Shown here in pieces: positions 53,661 to 62,686 of a stretch of DNA of 64,000 nucleotides. The stretch spans positions 124,001-188,000 of the forward strand of contig NZ_LQWV01000040.1 of the NCBI RefSeq assembly GCF_001553855.1. The letters are read 5' to 3'. The number at the start of each line of letters is the position of its first letter. Within the stretch, counting starts at the first letter, position 1. The position numbers and the translations under genes are program-made. The DNA is from Streptococcus gordonii. GTDB lineage: Bacteria; Bacillota; Bacilli; Lactobacillales; Streptococcaceae. Below the pieces are notes generated by a model, which saw nothing but the letters and a program-made list of their open reading frames with translations, searched no databases and was not told where the DNA came from.

Positions 53661-56000
53661 TTACTCTAGGTTAGATGACTTTTTTGATTTTCTAGATAAT
53701 GGATAAGCAAAGATTAAGACTAAGAAACCAAAGGCTACCCAATGCCCTCTTTGTTCACCTGTAGCAGGCAAACTCTTTTTGTTTTCACCTGAATGCTTAT
53801 CTGTTGTTTTTTTGTCTTTTTGATTTGTTTCTTCTTGGTCAGCTTGCTTGGCTTGACTTGTCTCAGATGAAGAAGCTTGGCTTGAACTTTCTCCCTTATC
53901 TCGACTAGATGAATCTGTTTGGCTGTCGCTAGTGCTTGGAGCAGTATGATTCGAGCCCTGGTTGGACGAGCTAGATGAAGAAGATGTATCTGGCTGGTTA
54001 GTCTGATTTGAAAAGTCTAACTGCACCACTACTGGATCATGGTCTGAAGCTCTGCCATGCTCTTCCATGAAAGAAGCATTGATATGGACAGGGGCAAAAA
54101 TCGCTTTGCCAGCCAGGTTCTTAGATATGAAAATATTATCTAAGCTTTGGTTGCTTCCGCGGTAGAAGTAAGAGTAGCGGTCAGCCGCATCATGTTCCTG
54201 CATGAGGTTAATGAGTTCATTTCCTGCAATAGCTTTAGCGGTTTCAGAGAATTCAAAGTCATTGAAATCCCCAGTCAGAACAAACTTAAGATTTGGATTC
54301 TGTCTTAACCCTTCTTGAACAAAATTATTTAAGATTTTAGCCTCTTCGATCCGAGCAGCTTGAGTATGTTGGACAGCCGGCTGGCTTGAGCCATATACAG
54401 CATCATCCCCTAGCTTGGATTTTAAGTGGTTGGCAATAACGACAACATGTTGTCCCTTAAATTCAAATTCAGCTGCTAAAGATTTACGAACCTTAGTAAA
54501 AGCAGGATTAGTTGGATCAATTCGGGCTGGATTCTTAAGCAAGTGGCCACCTGAGAAGCTAGCTGCTTCGTCACTCTTACCAGCTTCTTTTTCAACTAAT
54601 TTTACACGATCTGGGTTATAAAGGAAGGCTACACGGATATTAGAACCAGGTTTACCACCATCTTGGCCATCAAGAGGTGCAACTTCAGTATATTTGTAGT
54701 TTTTACCTCCCAATTCCTTGATTCGAGCTGCTAATTTTTCACCACTCTTCACACCGCTGGTCGTTCCATCATTGACGCTACCGTTATCATCTTGAACCTC
54801 GATGAGCGTGATGATATCTGGACTATGGATTTCATTGATAAAGGAATTAGCGATTTTGGTCACCTTTTCGTCAGGTGTTTCACCTTTTTGTGTATTCGCA
54901 GAGAAATTTTCAATATTATAAGATGCTATTGTTAGCTTATCTTCACTAGGATAGAGAGGAGAAATCTGTCTTTGCAGACCACCGTCTACCAAATCAGGCA
55001 ATTGTGTCGGATCTAGTTTATAAATTTTACCACGATAGGTAACCACTCCAACTACGTCACCATTGAAATAGTCCTTGGCCTTGGCAATAAATTTATTTCC
55101 AACGTAGACAGGGATGGTCGCTGTATTTTGGGCGTTCGGACGTAGATTGACACCACCGATATTATTTAAGGGAAGAGCCTGGTAACCTTCAGGTAAAACA
55201 TAAATATCTCCCCGATACTGTGGCCCTAAGATATGTGGTTTTTTAACTGTCGTTAACATGCCTTCTAAACTTTCCCAATAGTCCAAAGCTTCATTTTCTG
55301 GCTGATAATTATTCACATCATTATCTACTGTATCCTGAGGCATCTTATCTACAATATTAACAGGAATCGGTAGGTCAGCCTTACCATCCTTAGTAACTGT
55401 TGAAGCCTCCAACATCGTGACGGTCAAACTGCCACTTGGCTTGTTAAAAGTTTGTCCTTGACGAATGCTGAGCTCTTCCATGTAGCCTTCTTTTACTCGA
55501 CCTTCAAGAGTTAATTTATCCCCAACGTCAACTTGCTCTTTAGAGACGACATAAATCGCATCTGAAGTCTTACTATTCCCGTCAGGTGCCACATCTTGAA
55601 CGTAAAATCCATAGCGATCTGTCTTTGTAACAACAACATTTGAAACTCGGACATCTTTATCCTGATAAGGAGATACTTGCGATTCACCTTGAATCGTTCC
55701 TAGATTGGCAACAGTCTCTGCAGTGCTTGATACGGCTTGTGCAGCAACTGTCTCTTCTTTTTTATCTGCTTCTTCAGCAGACGTAGCTCTTGAATCTCCT
55801 GAAGAATTTGTATTTTCTGCAGAACTACTAGCTATTGACTCACTGACTGCTGAACTTTCTGCAACAGTTACTGGAGCTGAACTCGAAGAATTTTCCGTCT
55901 CTTCAGCTCCGACTGGAACAGCCAAGGAAAGCAAAGGCAGAAAAGCACTTAATACTGCTGCTGAATAAAAAAGACGCTTTTGATAAGCATGTTTCTTCAT
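53661..56000 (-). CDS. LPXTG cell-wall-anchored nuclease (SWAN-like)
   Basis: A 779-residue surface DNase. Signal peptide to about residue 33 (AVPVGA-EE), a Ser/Ala/Glu-rich stretch, an OB-fold-like region (VRVSNVVVTKTDRYGFYVQD, near 120), then an endonuclease/exonuclease/phosphatase domain: LTIASYNIENFS (about 360), IEVQDDNG, ANHLKSKL, LTGDFNDFE and the catalytic SDHDPVV near 665. A Ser/Gln spacer leads to LPATG (744-748) and a helix. It matches S. sanguinis SWAN, which degrades neutrophil-trap DNA. The start MKKHAYQKR at 56000 has AAAGGAG. Confidence 0.92.
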   Translation of the reverse strand: MKKHAYQKRLFYSAAVLSAFLPLLSLAVPVGAEETENSSSSAPVTVAESSAVSESIASSSAENTNSSGDSRATSAEEADKKEETVAAQAVSSTAETVANLGTIQGESQVSPYQDKDVRVSNVVVTKTDRYGFYVQDVAPDGNSKTSDAIYVVSKEQVDVGDKLTLEGRVKEGYMEELSIRQGQTFNKPSGSLTVTMLEASTVTKDGKADLPIPVNIVDKMPQDTVDNDVNNYQPENEALDYWESLEGMLTTVKKPHILGPQYRGDIYVLPEGYQALPLNNIGGVNLRPNAQNTATIPVYVGNKFIAKAKDYFNGDVVGVVTYRGKIYKLDPTQLPDLVDGGLQRQISPLYPSEDKLTIASYNIENFSANTQKGETPDEKVTKIANSFINEIHSPDIITLIEVQDDNGSVNDGTTSGVKSGEKLAARIKELGGKNYKYTEVAPLDGQDGGKPGSNIRVAFLYNPDRVKLVEKEAGKSDEAASFSGGHLLKNPARIDPTNPAFTKVRKSLAAEFEFKGQHVVVIANHLKSKLGDDAVYGSSQPAVQHTQAARIEEAKILNNFVQEGLRQNPNLKFVLTGDFNDFEFSETAKAIAGNELINLMQEHDAADRYSYFYRGSNQSLDNIFISKNLAGKAIFAPVHINASFMEEHGRASDHDPVVVQLDFSNQTNQPDTSSSSSSSNQGSNHTAPSTSDSQTDSSSRDKGESSSQASSSETSQAKQADQEETNQKDKKTTDKHSGENKKSLPATGEQRGHWVAFGFLVLIFAYPLSRKSKKSSNLE

Positions 56001-56045
56001 AAAGTTCTCCTTTTCCAAATGAAACTTAATTACTATACTGTTTAT

Positions 56046-56083
56046 ATTATATAGAAAAAACAATATTTTCGCAAACGCTTTCC
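56046..56083 (-). promoter_or_regulatory. Nuclease gene promoter with weak cre-like site
   Basis: Minus strand TTGCGA, 17 bp, TATAAT (56046-56051). The sequence GGAAAGCGTTTGCG (56070-56083) overlaps the -35 and differs from TGNAANCGNNNNCA at two end positions. Confidence 0.6.
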
Positions 56084-56201
56084 TTAATTCTTATTTTCTT
56101 TCGTTCCTACCTATCAGTTTTTGTTAAATCAGTTAATATTTAAAAACAGCGAAGAAAACTGATATCTGGAATTCAGCTTTCCTCACTGCAAAATAGTATT
56201 T

Positions 56202-57827
56202 TTAATTAACAAGAATAGCTAGAGTTTCATAAGGTTGTAAAGTCAGAATATGATCAATCTGAGTTCTACCATAGTTGGACAGAAGGACCTGGCCATTTTG
56301 ATAATCCGGTAAGATATCCACTGTAATTGGATCCTTATAAAAGTTGTTCAGGACTAATAGTTTTTGTCCTTGCCGCTCCCGCTCAAAGGCATAGACCTGG
56401 GGACTGTCCTCATAGGCTGGCTGATAGCTTCCTTCTGCAATGATCGGCAGTTCCTTACGCAGGGCAATCAATTTCTGATAAAAGCTAAAGATCGGTCCCT
56501 TGATTTCATTTTCCACATTGATGATAGGATAGGATTTGCCAGCTTTTAGCCATGGTGTGCCAGTTGTAAAACCTGCATTGGCTGAATCATCCCACTGCAT
56601 AGGCGTCCGAGAATTATCACGAGATTTAGCCTTGATAATCCTGAAGGCTGCTTCTGGCGATTGCCCTTCAGCAAGCAGAGTCTGATAAGCATTGAGAGAC
56701 TCGACATCCACATAATCTTCCATGGAGTCGTAGTCAGGGTCCACCATGCCAATCTCCTCACCCATGTAGATATAAGGCGTCCCGCGCGACAGATGAATAC
56801 TGGCTGCCAACATGGTTGCCCCTTCATTTCGGAAATTCTCTACATCGACAAAGCGGTTAAGAGCTCGCGGCTGATCATGGTTGTTCCAAAAGAGGGCTGA
56901 CCAGCCATCATGGTCGCTCATTTCCTTGCCCCAAGTATGGAAGAGACGTTTTAACTCTTCAAAGTCAAAAGCCTTAAGAGTCCATTTCTGTCCAGATTCA
57001 TAGTCCACCTTGAGATGGTGGAAGTTAAAGGCCATAGACAGTTCCTGCCGGTCTGGTGCAGTGTAAAGGATGCAATTTTCAATCGTCGTTGCGCTCATCT
57101 CACCAACCGTCATAACGGACTCGTCCTGACCAAAGGTTGCTTCGTTCATCATACGCAGATAGTCATGGACGATTGGCTTATCGGTATAGGCTGGCTTCCC
57201 ATCTTGCTCTGGGCAGTCCTCCAATACCTCGTCCTTACCAATCAAGTTGATCACATCAAAGCGGAAGCCTTTGACGCCCTTGTCCCGCCAAAAATTCACC
57301 ACTTTAAAGAGCTCTTGACGAACATTGGGATTGCGCCAATTGAGATCCGCTTGGGTGATATCAAAAAGGTGCAGATAGTATTTGCCCGTATCGCCAAATG
57401 GCGCCCAGGCACTGCCACCAAACTTGGACAGCCAGTCCGTCGGCTCATCCCGCAGGATAAAGAAGTCCTGATAGTAGGAATCCCCCGCCAAAGCCTTCTG
57501 AAACCAATCATGCTCAATTGAGCAGTGGTTAAGAACCATGTCCAGCATAAAGTCAATACCATGCTGCTGGCCGACCTTGACCATCTCTTCAAAATCTGCC
57601 ATATCTCCAAAGATAGGGTCAACAGCAGTATAGTCAGAAATATCATAACCATTGTCCCGCTGCGGACTCGGATAGAAAGGATTGAGCCAGATCATGTCCA
57701 CTCCCAGCTCTTTCAGATAGGGAAGTTTTTCAATAATCCCGCGAAAATCTCCTACTCCGTTCCCCGTCGTGTCTTTAAAAGATTTTGGATAAATTTGGTA
57801 GACTACCTTTGTTTTATCTAATGCCAT
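56202..57827 (-). CDS. treC: Trehalose-6-phosphate hydrolase
   Basis: A 541-residue GH13 alpha-glucosidase that splits trehalose-6-phosphate into glucose and glucose-6-phosphate. Catalytic sites: nucleophile in GFRFDVINLIG (about 199), acid in VGEMSA (about 254) and NHDQPR (about 325). YQIYPKSFKDTTGNGVGD is the usual start region. Third gene of the tre operon behind treB and the EIIA frame; a strong hairpin lies before it. Confidence 0.95.
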   Translation of the reverse strand: MALDKTKVVYQIYPKSFKDTTGNGVGDFRGIIEKLPYLKELGVDMIWLNPFYPSPQRDNGYDISDYTAVDPIFGDMADFEEMVKVGQQHGIDFMLDMVLNHCSIEHDWFQKALAGDSYYQDFFILRDEPTDWLSKFGGSAWAPFGDTGKYYLHLFDITQADLNWRNPNVRQELFKVVNFWRDKGVKGFRFDVINLIGKDEVLEDCPEQDGKPAYTDKPIVHDYLRMMNEATFGQDESVMTVGEMSATTIENCILYTAPDRQELSMAFNFHHLKVDYESGQKWTLKAFDFEELKRLFHTWGKEMSDHDGWSALFWNNHDQPRALNRFVDVENFRNEGATMLAASIHLSRGTPYIYMGEEIGMVDPDYDSMEDYVDVESLNAYQTLLAEGQSPEAAFRIIKAKSRDNSRTPMQWDDSANAGFTTGTPWLKAGKSYPIINVENEIKGPIFSFYQKLIALRKELPIIAEGSYQPAYEDSPQVYAFERERQGQKLLVLNNFYKDPITVDILPDYQNGQVLLSNYGRTQIDHILTLQPYETLAILVN

Positions 57828-57851
57828 GTTTTTCCTTCTTTTGAATATAAA

Positions 57852-57908
57852 AGAGGTGGGATGAATATTTCATTCCTTGAAAGGAATAGAATTTCTCATC
57901 CCACCCTC
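57852..57908 (-). repeat. Hairpin between the EIIA frame and treC
   Basis: Outer stem GGTGGGATGA / TCATCCCACC and inner stem ATTCCT / AGGAAT. No T run follows, so a processing or mRNA-stability element is more likely than a full terminator. Confidence 0.6.
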
Positions 57909-57962
57909 AAGAGTCTGGAAGCCCCGTCTCATAAGAGAACTCCAACTTCCATCATGTAATTC

Positions 57963-58388
57963 TTAAATTTTTGTTGCTGTCATCAGGGCGTCCCCAACTG
58001 CTATCTGGCGTGGCAAACTGCCCAATGCATCCGCTTGGTATTGATCTTGATTGGTAATGATGACTGGAATTTCTGTCACATAACCTGCATCTTTAATGAG
58101 ATCAATGTCAAAACTGATTAATTTATCGCCAGCTTTTACTCGATCTCCTTGACTGACATGAGCTGTGAAACCTTTACCTTCAAGATTCACCGTATCCATA
58201 CCGATGTGCATAAGCATTTCTACACCCTGATCAGACACGACACCTACAGCATGTTTGGTTGGAAATAGAACTGACACAACGCCGTCTACTGGGGCAAGCA
58301 ACTCTCCTTGGCTCGGTTCAATCAGGACACCTTGCCCCATAACCCCTTGAGCAAAGACAGGATCTGTTGCTTGATTAAGTTCTTTCAC
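57963..58388 (-). CDS. Trehalose PTS EIIA domain (split from TreB by a frameshift)
   Basis: A 141-codon frame with the glucose-type EIIA fold: GVMGQGVLIEPSQGELLAPVDG, the active His in EMLMHIGMDTVNL (about 79) and IPVIITNQD. The GTG at 58388 has no ribosome site. The same frame stays open upstream to 58439 and encodes SAPLADLVEIASPLSGQV, the natural N-terminus of EIIA. It therefore belongs to one EIIBCA protein with the frame at 58427-59971, not a separate gene. Confidence 0.85.
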   Translation of the reverse strand: MKELNQATDPVFAQGVMGQGVLIEPSQGELLAPVDGVVSVLFPTKHAVGVVSDQGVEMLMHIGMDTVNLEGKGFTAHVSQGDRVKAGDKLISFDIDLIKDAGYVTEIPVIITNQDQYQADALGSLPRQIAVGDALMTATKI

Positions 58389-58426
58389 TTGACCAGATAA
58401 GGGACTTGCAATTTCAACTAAGTCAG

Positions 58427-59971
58427 CTAAAGGCGCAGATTTTTTGCTTCTGTCAGGTCTTCAGCTTGTGGCGCTTTAACTGCTTCATCTTCTACTTTGG
58501 TAAAGAGTCCCAAGCGACGGAAGAGCATGGTCAGTACAAATGGAACAGCGATTGCAACTAGCATAATCGCAGCAAAAGCTAACATATATTTAGGTTGGAT
58601 TGACAAGATACCTGGAAGCCCACCGACTCCGATAGCATTTGCCTTCACATTAAAGCTTACAGACAAAAGACCTGCAATGGAGGAACCCATCATTCCTGCT
58701 ACAAAAGGATAGATATATTTTACGTTGACCCCAAATAGAGCTGGCTCAGTTACGCCAAGATATGCAGAAATCGTAGCTGGAAGGGCAATTTGCGCTTCTT
58801 TTTCATTATGACGATTCATCCAATAATAGGCAAAAACAGCTGACCCTTGTGCAATATTTGACAGAGCAATCATTGGCCAAAGTCCAGTACCACCTGCATC
58901 TGCCACTAACTGCGAATCAATCGCATTGGTCATGTGATGCAAACCTGTAATAACAAAAGGCGCATAGAGAGCTCCAAAGACAGCCCCAAAGAGCCATTTA
59001 ACAGGACCAGTTAGACCTGCAAGAACGATCGTAGATAGCCATTGACCTAAAGTCCAACCAATTGGCCCCAAAACTGTGTGAGCCAAGATAATCGCTGGCA
59101 AGAGAGATAGGAAAGGCACGAAAATCATGGAAACAACTTCTGGAATCCGTTTTCTCCAAAAGATTTCCAAATAAGACAAGGAAAGCCCTGCTAGTAAAGC
59201 TGGAATAACCTGAGCTTGGTAGCCTATCCGTTGCACTGTAAAGAATCCAAAATCCCAAACCCAATTTTTAGCAATTTCTGATTGGGGTGTTCCTGCTACT
59301 AAATAAGCGTTCAAAAGCTGAGGAGACACCAAACAGATTCCTAAAACAATCCCAAGAATCTGGCTAGTCCCCATCTTACGACTTACGGACCAAACAATTC
59401 CAACTGGTAGGAATTGGAAAATCGCCTCACCTGGCAGCCAAAGGAAGTGGTTTACTCCAGCCCAGAACTTTGATACATCCACAATCGTTTTATAAATCGG
59501 CTCTCCATCTTTAGTAAACTGAAGTACACCATCAACGACTTTTTGACCAAAAGCTTGAATTTGCACACCTTCTAGGATATTACGGAAGCCAAGAATCAAA
59601 CCACCAACGATAATCGCTGGAATAATTGGCGTAAAAATCTCAGCTAGCATGGTCATGACGCGCTGAACCGCATTTTGATTGATCTTAGCAGCAGCCTTAG
59701 CTGCTTCTTTTGAAACACCTTCAATTCCAGAGACAGCTGTAAAATCATTATAGAATATTGGCACATCATTTCCAATAATAACCTGGAATTGCCCTGCATT
59801 CGTAAAGGTCCCTTTGACAGCTCCAATTTCTTCAATAGCTTTTACATCAGCTTTTTTCTCATCAATAAGTACAAAACGCATCCGAGTGGCACAGTGGGTT
59901 ACTGCAGACACATTTTCCTTACCACCAATGGCGTCCAATAAGACTTTCGCCTCTTTTTCAAATTTGCCCAT
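58427..59971 (-). CDS. treB: Trehalose PTS EIIBC component
   Basis: A 514-residue PTS transporter. EIIB has the phosphorylation Cys in VTHCATRMRFVL (about 27). EIIC has about eight membrane helices, with NHFLWLPGEAIFQFLP near 165 and FGVNVKYIYPFVAGM near 410. It takes up and phosphorylates trehalose. The homologous streptococcal protein is a single EIIBCA of about 655 residues; here the frame stops at TAG (58427) right after an A AAA AAT heptamer (58439-58445), and EIIA continues in the -1 frame. Confidence 0.92.
   Translation of the reverse strand: MGKFEKEAKVLLDAIGGKENVSAVTHCATRMRFVLIDEKKADVKAIEEIGAVKGTFTNAGQFQVIIGNDVPIFYNDFTAVSGIEGVSKEAAKAAAKINQNAVQRVMTMLAEIFTPIIPAIIVGGLILGFRNILEGVQIQAFGQKVVDGVLQFTKDGEPIYKTIVDVSKFWAGVNHFLWLPGEAIFQFLPVGIVWSVSRKMGTSQILGIVLGICLVSPQLLNAYLVAGTPQSEIAKNWVWDFGFFTVQRIGYQAQVIPALLAGLSLSYLEIFWRKRIPEVVSMIFVPFLSLLPAIILAHTVLGPIGWTLGQWLSTIVLAGLTGPVKWLFGAVFGALYAPFVITGLHHMTNAIDSQLVADAGGTGLWPMIALSNIAQGSAVFAYYWMNRHNEKEAQIALPATISAYLGVTEPALFGVNVKYIYPFVAGMMGSSIAGLLSVSFNVKANAIGVGGLPGILSIQPKYMLAFAAIMLVAIAVPFVLTMLFRRLGLFTKVEDEAVKAPQAEDLTEAKNLRL
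58439..58445 (-). other. A AAA AAT heptamer at the treB frame break
   Basis: Codons GCA AAA AAT in the TreB frame form the slippery pattern X XXY YYZ. A -1 slip here would continue KKSAPLADLVEIASPLSG into EIIA. No Shine-Dalgarno-like stimulator is seen 10-14 nt upstream and no strong hairpin just downstream. Confidence 0.55.
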
Positions 59972-60043
59972 TTGATTATTGGCTGGAAAACCAGCACTCT
60001 CCTTATATTTATTTGTTAGTTTCCTAACTGCTTTCTAACACCA

Positions 60044-60072
60044 ATTGTAAACGATACCAAAGTTGTATGCAA
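60044..60072 (-). promoter_or_regulatory. treB promoter with cre and candidate TreR site
   Basis: Minus strand TTGCAT, 17 bp, TACAAT. On the plus strand TGTAAACGATACCA (60046-60059) fits the cre consensus TGNAANCGNNNNCA completely and overlaps the -10. TTGTATGCAA (60063-60072) is a near-palindrome over the -35; a similar TTGTATG occurs at 60118, before treR. Confidence 0.75.
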
Positions 60073-60150
60073 GATGTCCGTTGATTTTCCCCTTATTTTT
60101 TGCTAAAATTTCAGCAGTTGTATGATAAAAACAAAACAAGTAGGTCAATT

Positions 60151-60861
60151 ATGAAGAAATACCAACAATTATTCAAACTAATCGAGCAAGATATCCTGAG
60201 CGAGAAATACCCCGTTGGTGAATTTTTGCCAAGCGAGAATGAATTAACTCAGATTTATAAAGTCAGCCGTGATACTGTCCGAAAAGCTCTGGAGCAACTT
60301 CAAAAAGAAGGATTAATCCAAAAATTTAAGGGACAAGGATCCAAAATCGTCAAACAGGAACACATCAATTTTCCAATCTCCAATCTGACTAGCTACCAGG
60401 AACTCGTCCTACAAAATAAACTAGACTCTAAAACCAATGTCATCAGCCTAGAAAAGATAACCGTAGATAAAAAACTTGCTAAGCTAACTGGTTTTCCGGA
60501 ATATCGCTTGGTTTGGCGAATTGTTCGACAAAGAGTTGTTGATCAGGTTGCTTCCGTCCTTGATATTGATTATTTGGATAAAGAGCTTGTTCCTACGATG
60601 ACGAGAGAAATTGCAGAGCATTCTATCTATCATTTCATTGAAAACAATCTTGGACTTAGCATCGACTATGCAAAAAAGGAAATCACCATTGATCATGCAA
60701 CCAGTCGGGATAAAATTTTGCTCGATATTGAGAGAGAAAGCCATGTCGTTTCCGTCAAATCTCAGGTTTATTTGGCGAACGGACAACAATTTCAGTTCAC
60801 AGACAGCAGACACAAACTCGATAAATTTCGCTTTGTTGATTTTGCTAAAAGGCACGGTTAA
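60151..60861 (+). CDS. treR: GntR-family trehalose operon regulator
   Basis: A 236-residue regulator. The N-terminal winged helix is GntR-type (PSENELTQIYKVSRDTVRKALEQLQKEGLI, visible as PSENELTQIYKVSRDTV and LIQKFKGQGSKI), and the C-terminal UTRA domain is the sugar-phosphate sensor. The start MKKYQQLFKLIEQD at 60151 fits; the open frame starts 17 codons earlier without sense. Divergent from treB, so it probably binds the shared intergenic region. Confidence 0.92.
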   Translation: MKKYQQLFKLIEQDILSEKYPVGEFLPSENELTQIYKVSRDTVRKALEQLQKEGLIQKFKGQGSKIVKQEHINFPISNLTSYQELVLQNKLDSKTNVISLEKITVDKKLAKLTGFPEYRLVWRIVRQRVVDQVASVLDIDYLDKELVPTMTREIAEHSIYHFIENNLGLSIDYAKKEITIDHATSRDKILLDIERESHVVSVKSQVYLANGQQFQFTDSRHKLDKFRFVDFAKRHG

Positions 60862-60864
60862 GAA

Positions 60865-60897
60865 AAAGAGCTGGAAGTTTTAAACTTCCAGCTCTTT
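60865..60897. terminator. Hairpin terminator after treR
   Basis: Perfect inverted repeat AAAGAGCTGGAAGTTT / AAACTTCCAGCTCTTT, one base apart. The T tail on the plus strand is short and interrupted. Confidence 0.75.
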
Positions 60898-60928
60898 CAG
60901 ATTTATTTATTTAATTTAGGAGATTTAG

Positions 60929-61067
60929 ATGAAAAAATTTTTTTAAAATATTTTATTTGCTGCTTTTGCTTTTGTATTTACTACTTATGTTTCTTGAGTG
61001 GGGAAAAGTGAAAAGTTTGGGGAACTATGATTATTTATTGTCATTGGACTGTCCTCTTTTCTTTTAA
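60929..61067 (+). pseudogene. Short membrane-peptide ORF broken at a T7 run
   Basis: A perfect AGGAG lies 6 nt before ATG (60929). The frame reads MKKFF and stops at TAA (60944-60946). Removing one T from the seven-T run gives a 45-residue peptide (MKKFFKIFYLLLLLLYL, then LEWGKVKSLGNYD) ending TAA at 61067. It looks like a small membrane or signal peptide with a slippage site. It may be phase-variable, decayed or coincidental. The remaining bases up to 61205 show nothing else. Confidence 0.3.
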
Positions 61068-61205
61068 GATGAATATAGTATAACCAGCAAAGCTTAAGGA
61101 AGACTTATAGATTTCTTGAAAAAAGCTTAAATATTGATACTGTTTGCGAAAGTGCACTTGTTTGTTTTTCCGTTTGGTTTTGCAGTTTCTTCCATTTTAA
61201 CAATC

Positions 61206-61237
61206 AAAAACAGACCTTCTTTATCGAAAGTCTGTTT
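61206..61237 (-). terminator. Terminator of the CorC-like gene
   Basis: Minus-strand stem AAACAGAC / GTCTGTTT followed by TTG. Confidence 0.7.
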
Positions 61238-61254
61238 GATTTACACATAGGCAA

Positions 61255-62595
61255 CTATTTAGTAACTTCTTCATCTGCTTCTACTTGTTCAGAAATTTCT
61301 ACTTTAACCTTGGTGACACGGCCATTTTTAACCTTGTCATTGGTTAAAATCAGTTTCTTATTCTGACTTTCCACCTCAAAGCTGATGCGTTCTTTTGGAT
61401 CTGGAATAGTTCCTACACCAGTCAAGTAGTAACCCGCGATCGTATCCACATCGTCACTTTCAATTTCAACTTCAAAGTATTCATTAAAGTCATTGAGGGT
61501 CATAGTTCCTATGACAATGTAGGTATTCTCACCAATTTCATGAACTTCAATCTCAGCCTTGTCAGTCTCATCATCGATCTCACCAACAATCTCCTCCAAG
61601 AGGTCCTCAAGCGTGACCAGACCAGCCATACCGCCATACTCATCCAAGAGAATCGCCATTTGATTTTGCGTGTTACGTAACTCCTTGAGCAAATCATCGA
61701 CAAACATAGTCTCCGGTACAAAGAGTGGCTCCTGCAGGATCTTGCGCAGAACGATATTGTCAAAACCATTGATGAATCCTTCATTAAGCAGTCGCTTGGT
61801 ATGAATCAGGCCGATGACATTGTCCTTATCCCCATCATAGACAGGAATCCGCGAGAAACTCTGCTTGAGAATGCTTTCGATGATTTCCTTGGTATCATCC
61901 TGAATGTCTACCATAAAGGCATCAGTACGTGGCACCATTAGTTCACGCGCCATTAGCTCATCCAGCGAGAAAATCCCCTGTAGCATCTCAATCTCATCCG
62001 CATCCAAAGTCTCCTCACTCTTGGTCAGCATATACTCAATCTCATCTCGAGTCATCTTTTCGTCCGCATCATCAAACTTCATCGGCGTAATGCGACTTAA
62101 CAGATTAGTTGAGGCCGACAAAAGCCAGACAAAGGGACTAACGAGCTTGCCCAAAAAGATGATAAAAGGAGCTGCTCGAACAGCCAAATCATCTTTCAGA
62201 TTGAGTGCGATCCGCTTAGGATAAAGCTCACCAAATACAATAGAAACATAGGTCAAAAGGGCCAAAGCTAGAAAAGACGCTATGGCATGCGCTGTTTTAG
62301 AATTGCCCATCAAACTTGAAAATACACGACCGAGAGTATCAGCAAAGCTGGCCCCTGATAAGATATTGATGAGGGTAATACCTACCTGAATAGTAGATAA
62401 AAAGTTATTGGGATTTTCTAAAACATGTAATAGACGAATGTACTTTTTATCACCTTCCTCTGCCTTCTGCTCAACACGCGCCCGATTGAGTGACACCATG
62501 GCCATCTCTGCCGCGGAAAAGAAAGCATTTAAAAAGGTTAAAACGACTAATAATAAAAACTGTAACAAAAGGGTCTGACTGCTGGGGTCTTCCAT
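61255..62595 (-). CDS. CNNM/CorC-family membrane protein with CBS domains
   Basis: A 446-residue protein of the HlyC/CorC (UPF0053) family. An N-terminal DUF21 membrane domain (about residues 8-195, with NAFFSAAEMAMVSLNRARVEQ) is followed by two CBS domains (about 215-335, LMVPRTDAFMVDI and MFVDDLLKEL) and a C-terminal CorC_HlyC domain. Such proteins take part in Mg2+ efflux or regulation. The start MEDPSSQTLLLQF at 62595 follows GAGAGG. The next gene upstream is pckA; there is an extended -10 in between. Confidence 0.9.
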   Translation of the reverse strand: MEDPSSQTLLLQFLLLVVLTFLNAFFSAAEMAMVSLNRARVEQKAEEGDKKYIRLLHVLENPNNFLSTIQVGITLINILSGASFADTLGRVFSSLMGNSKTAHAIASFLALALLTYVSIVFGELYPKRIALNLKDDLAVRAAPFIIFLGKLVSPFVWLLSASTNLLSRITPMKFDDADEKMTRDEIEYMLTKSEETLDADEIEMLQGIFSLDELMARELMVPRTDAFMVDIQDDTKEIIESILKQSFSRIPVYDGDKDNVIGLIHTKRLLNEGFINGFDNIVLRKILQEPLFVPETMFVDDLLKELRNTQNQMAILLDEYGGMAGLVTLEDLLEEIVGEIDDETDKAEIEVHEIGENTYIVIGTMTLNDFNEYFEVEIESDDVDTIAGYYLTGVGTIPDPKERISFEVESQNKKLILTNDKVKNGRVTKVKVEISEQVEADEEVTK

Positions 62596-62629
62596 GAGTT
62601 TCCTCTCCAAAAAAGTATAATCAACCCTG

Positions 62630-62638
62630 ATTATAACA
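62630..62638 (-). promoter_or_regulatory. Extended -10 promoter of the CorC-like gene
   Basis: TGTTATAAT on the minus strand, about 35 bp before the ATG. Confidence 0.55.
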
Positions 62639-62686
62639 TATTTTTGAGTTTCGTGCACACGTATTTTATGGAAGCTTGTGTTCTGA

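Noticed and set aside
58386..58388. GTG as an independent start for a separate EIIA gene
   Set aside because: No ribosome site, and the natural EIIA N-terminus is encoded upstream in the same frame.
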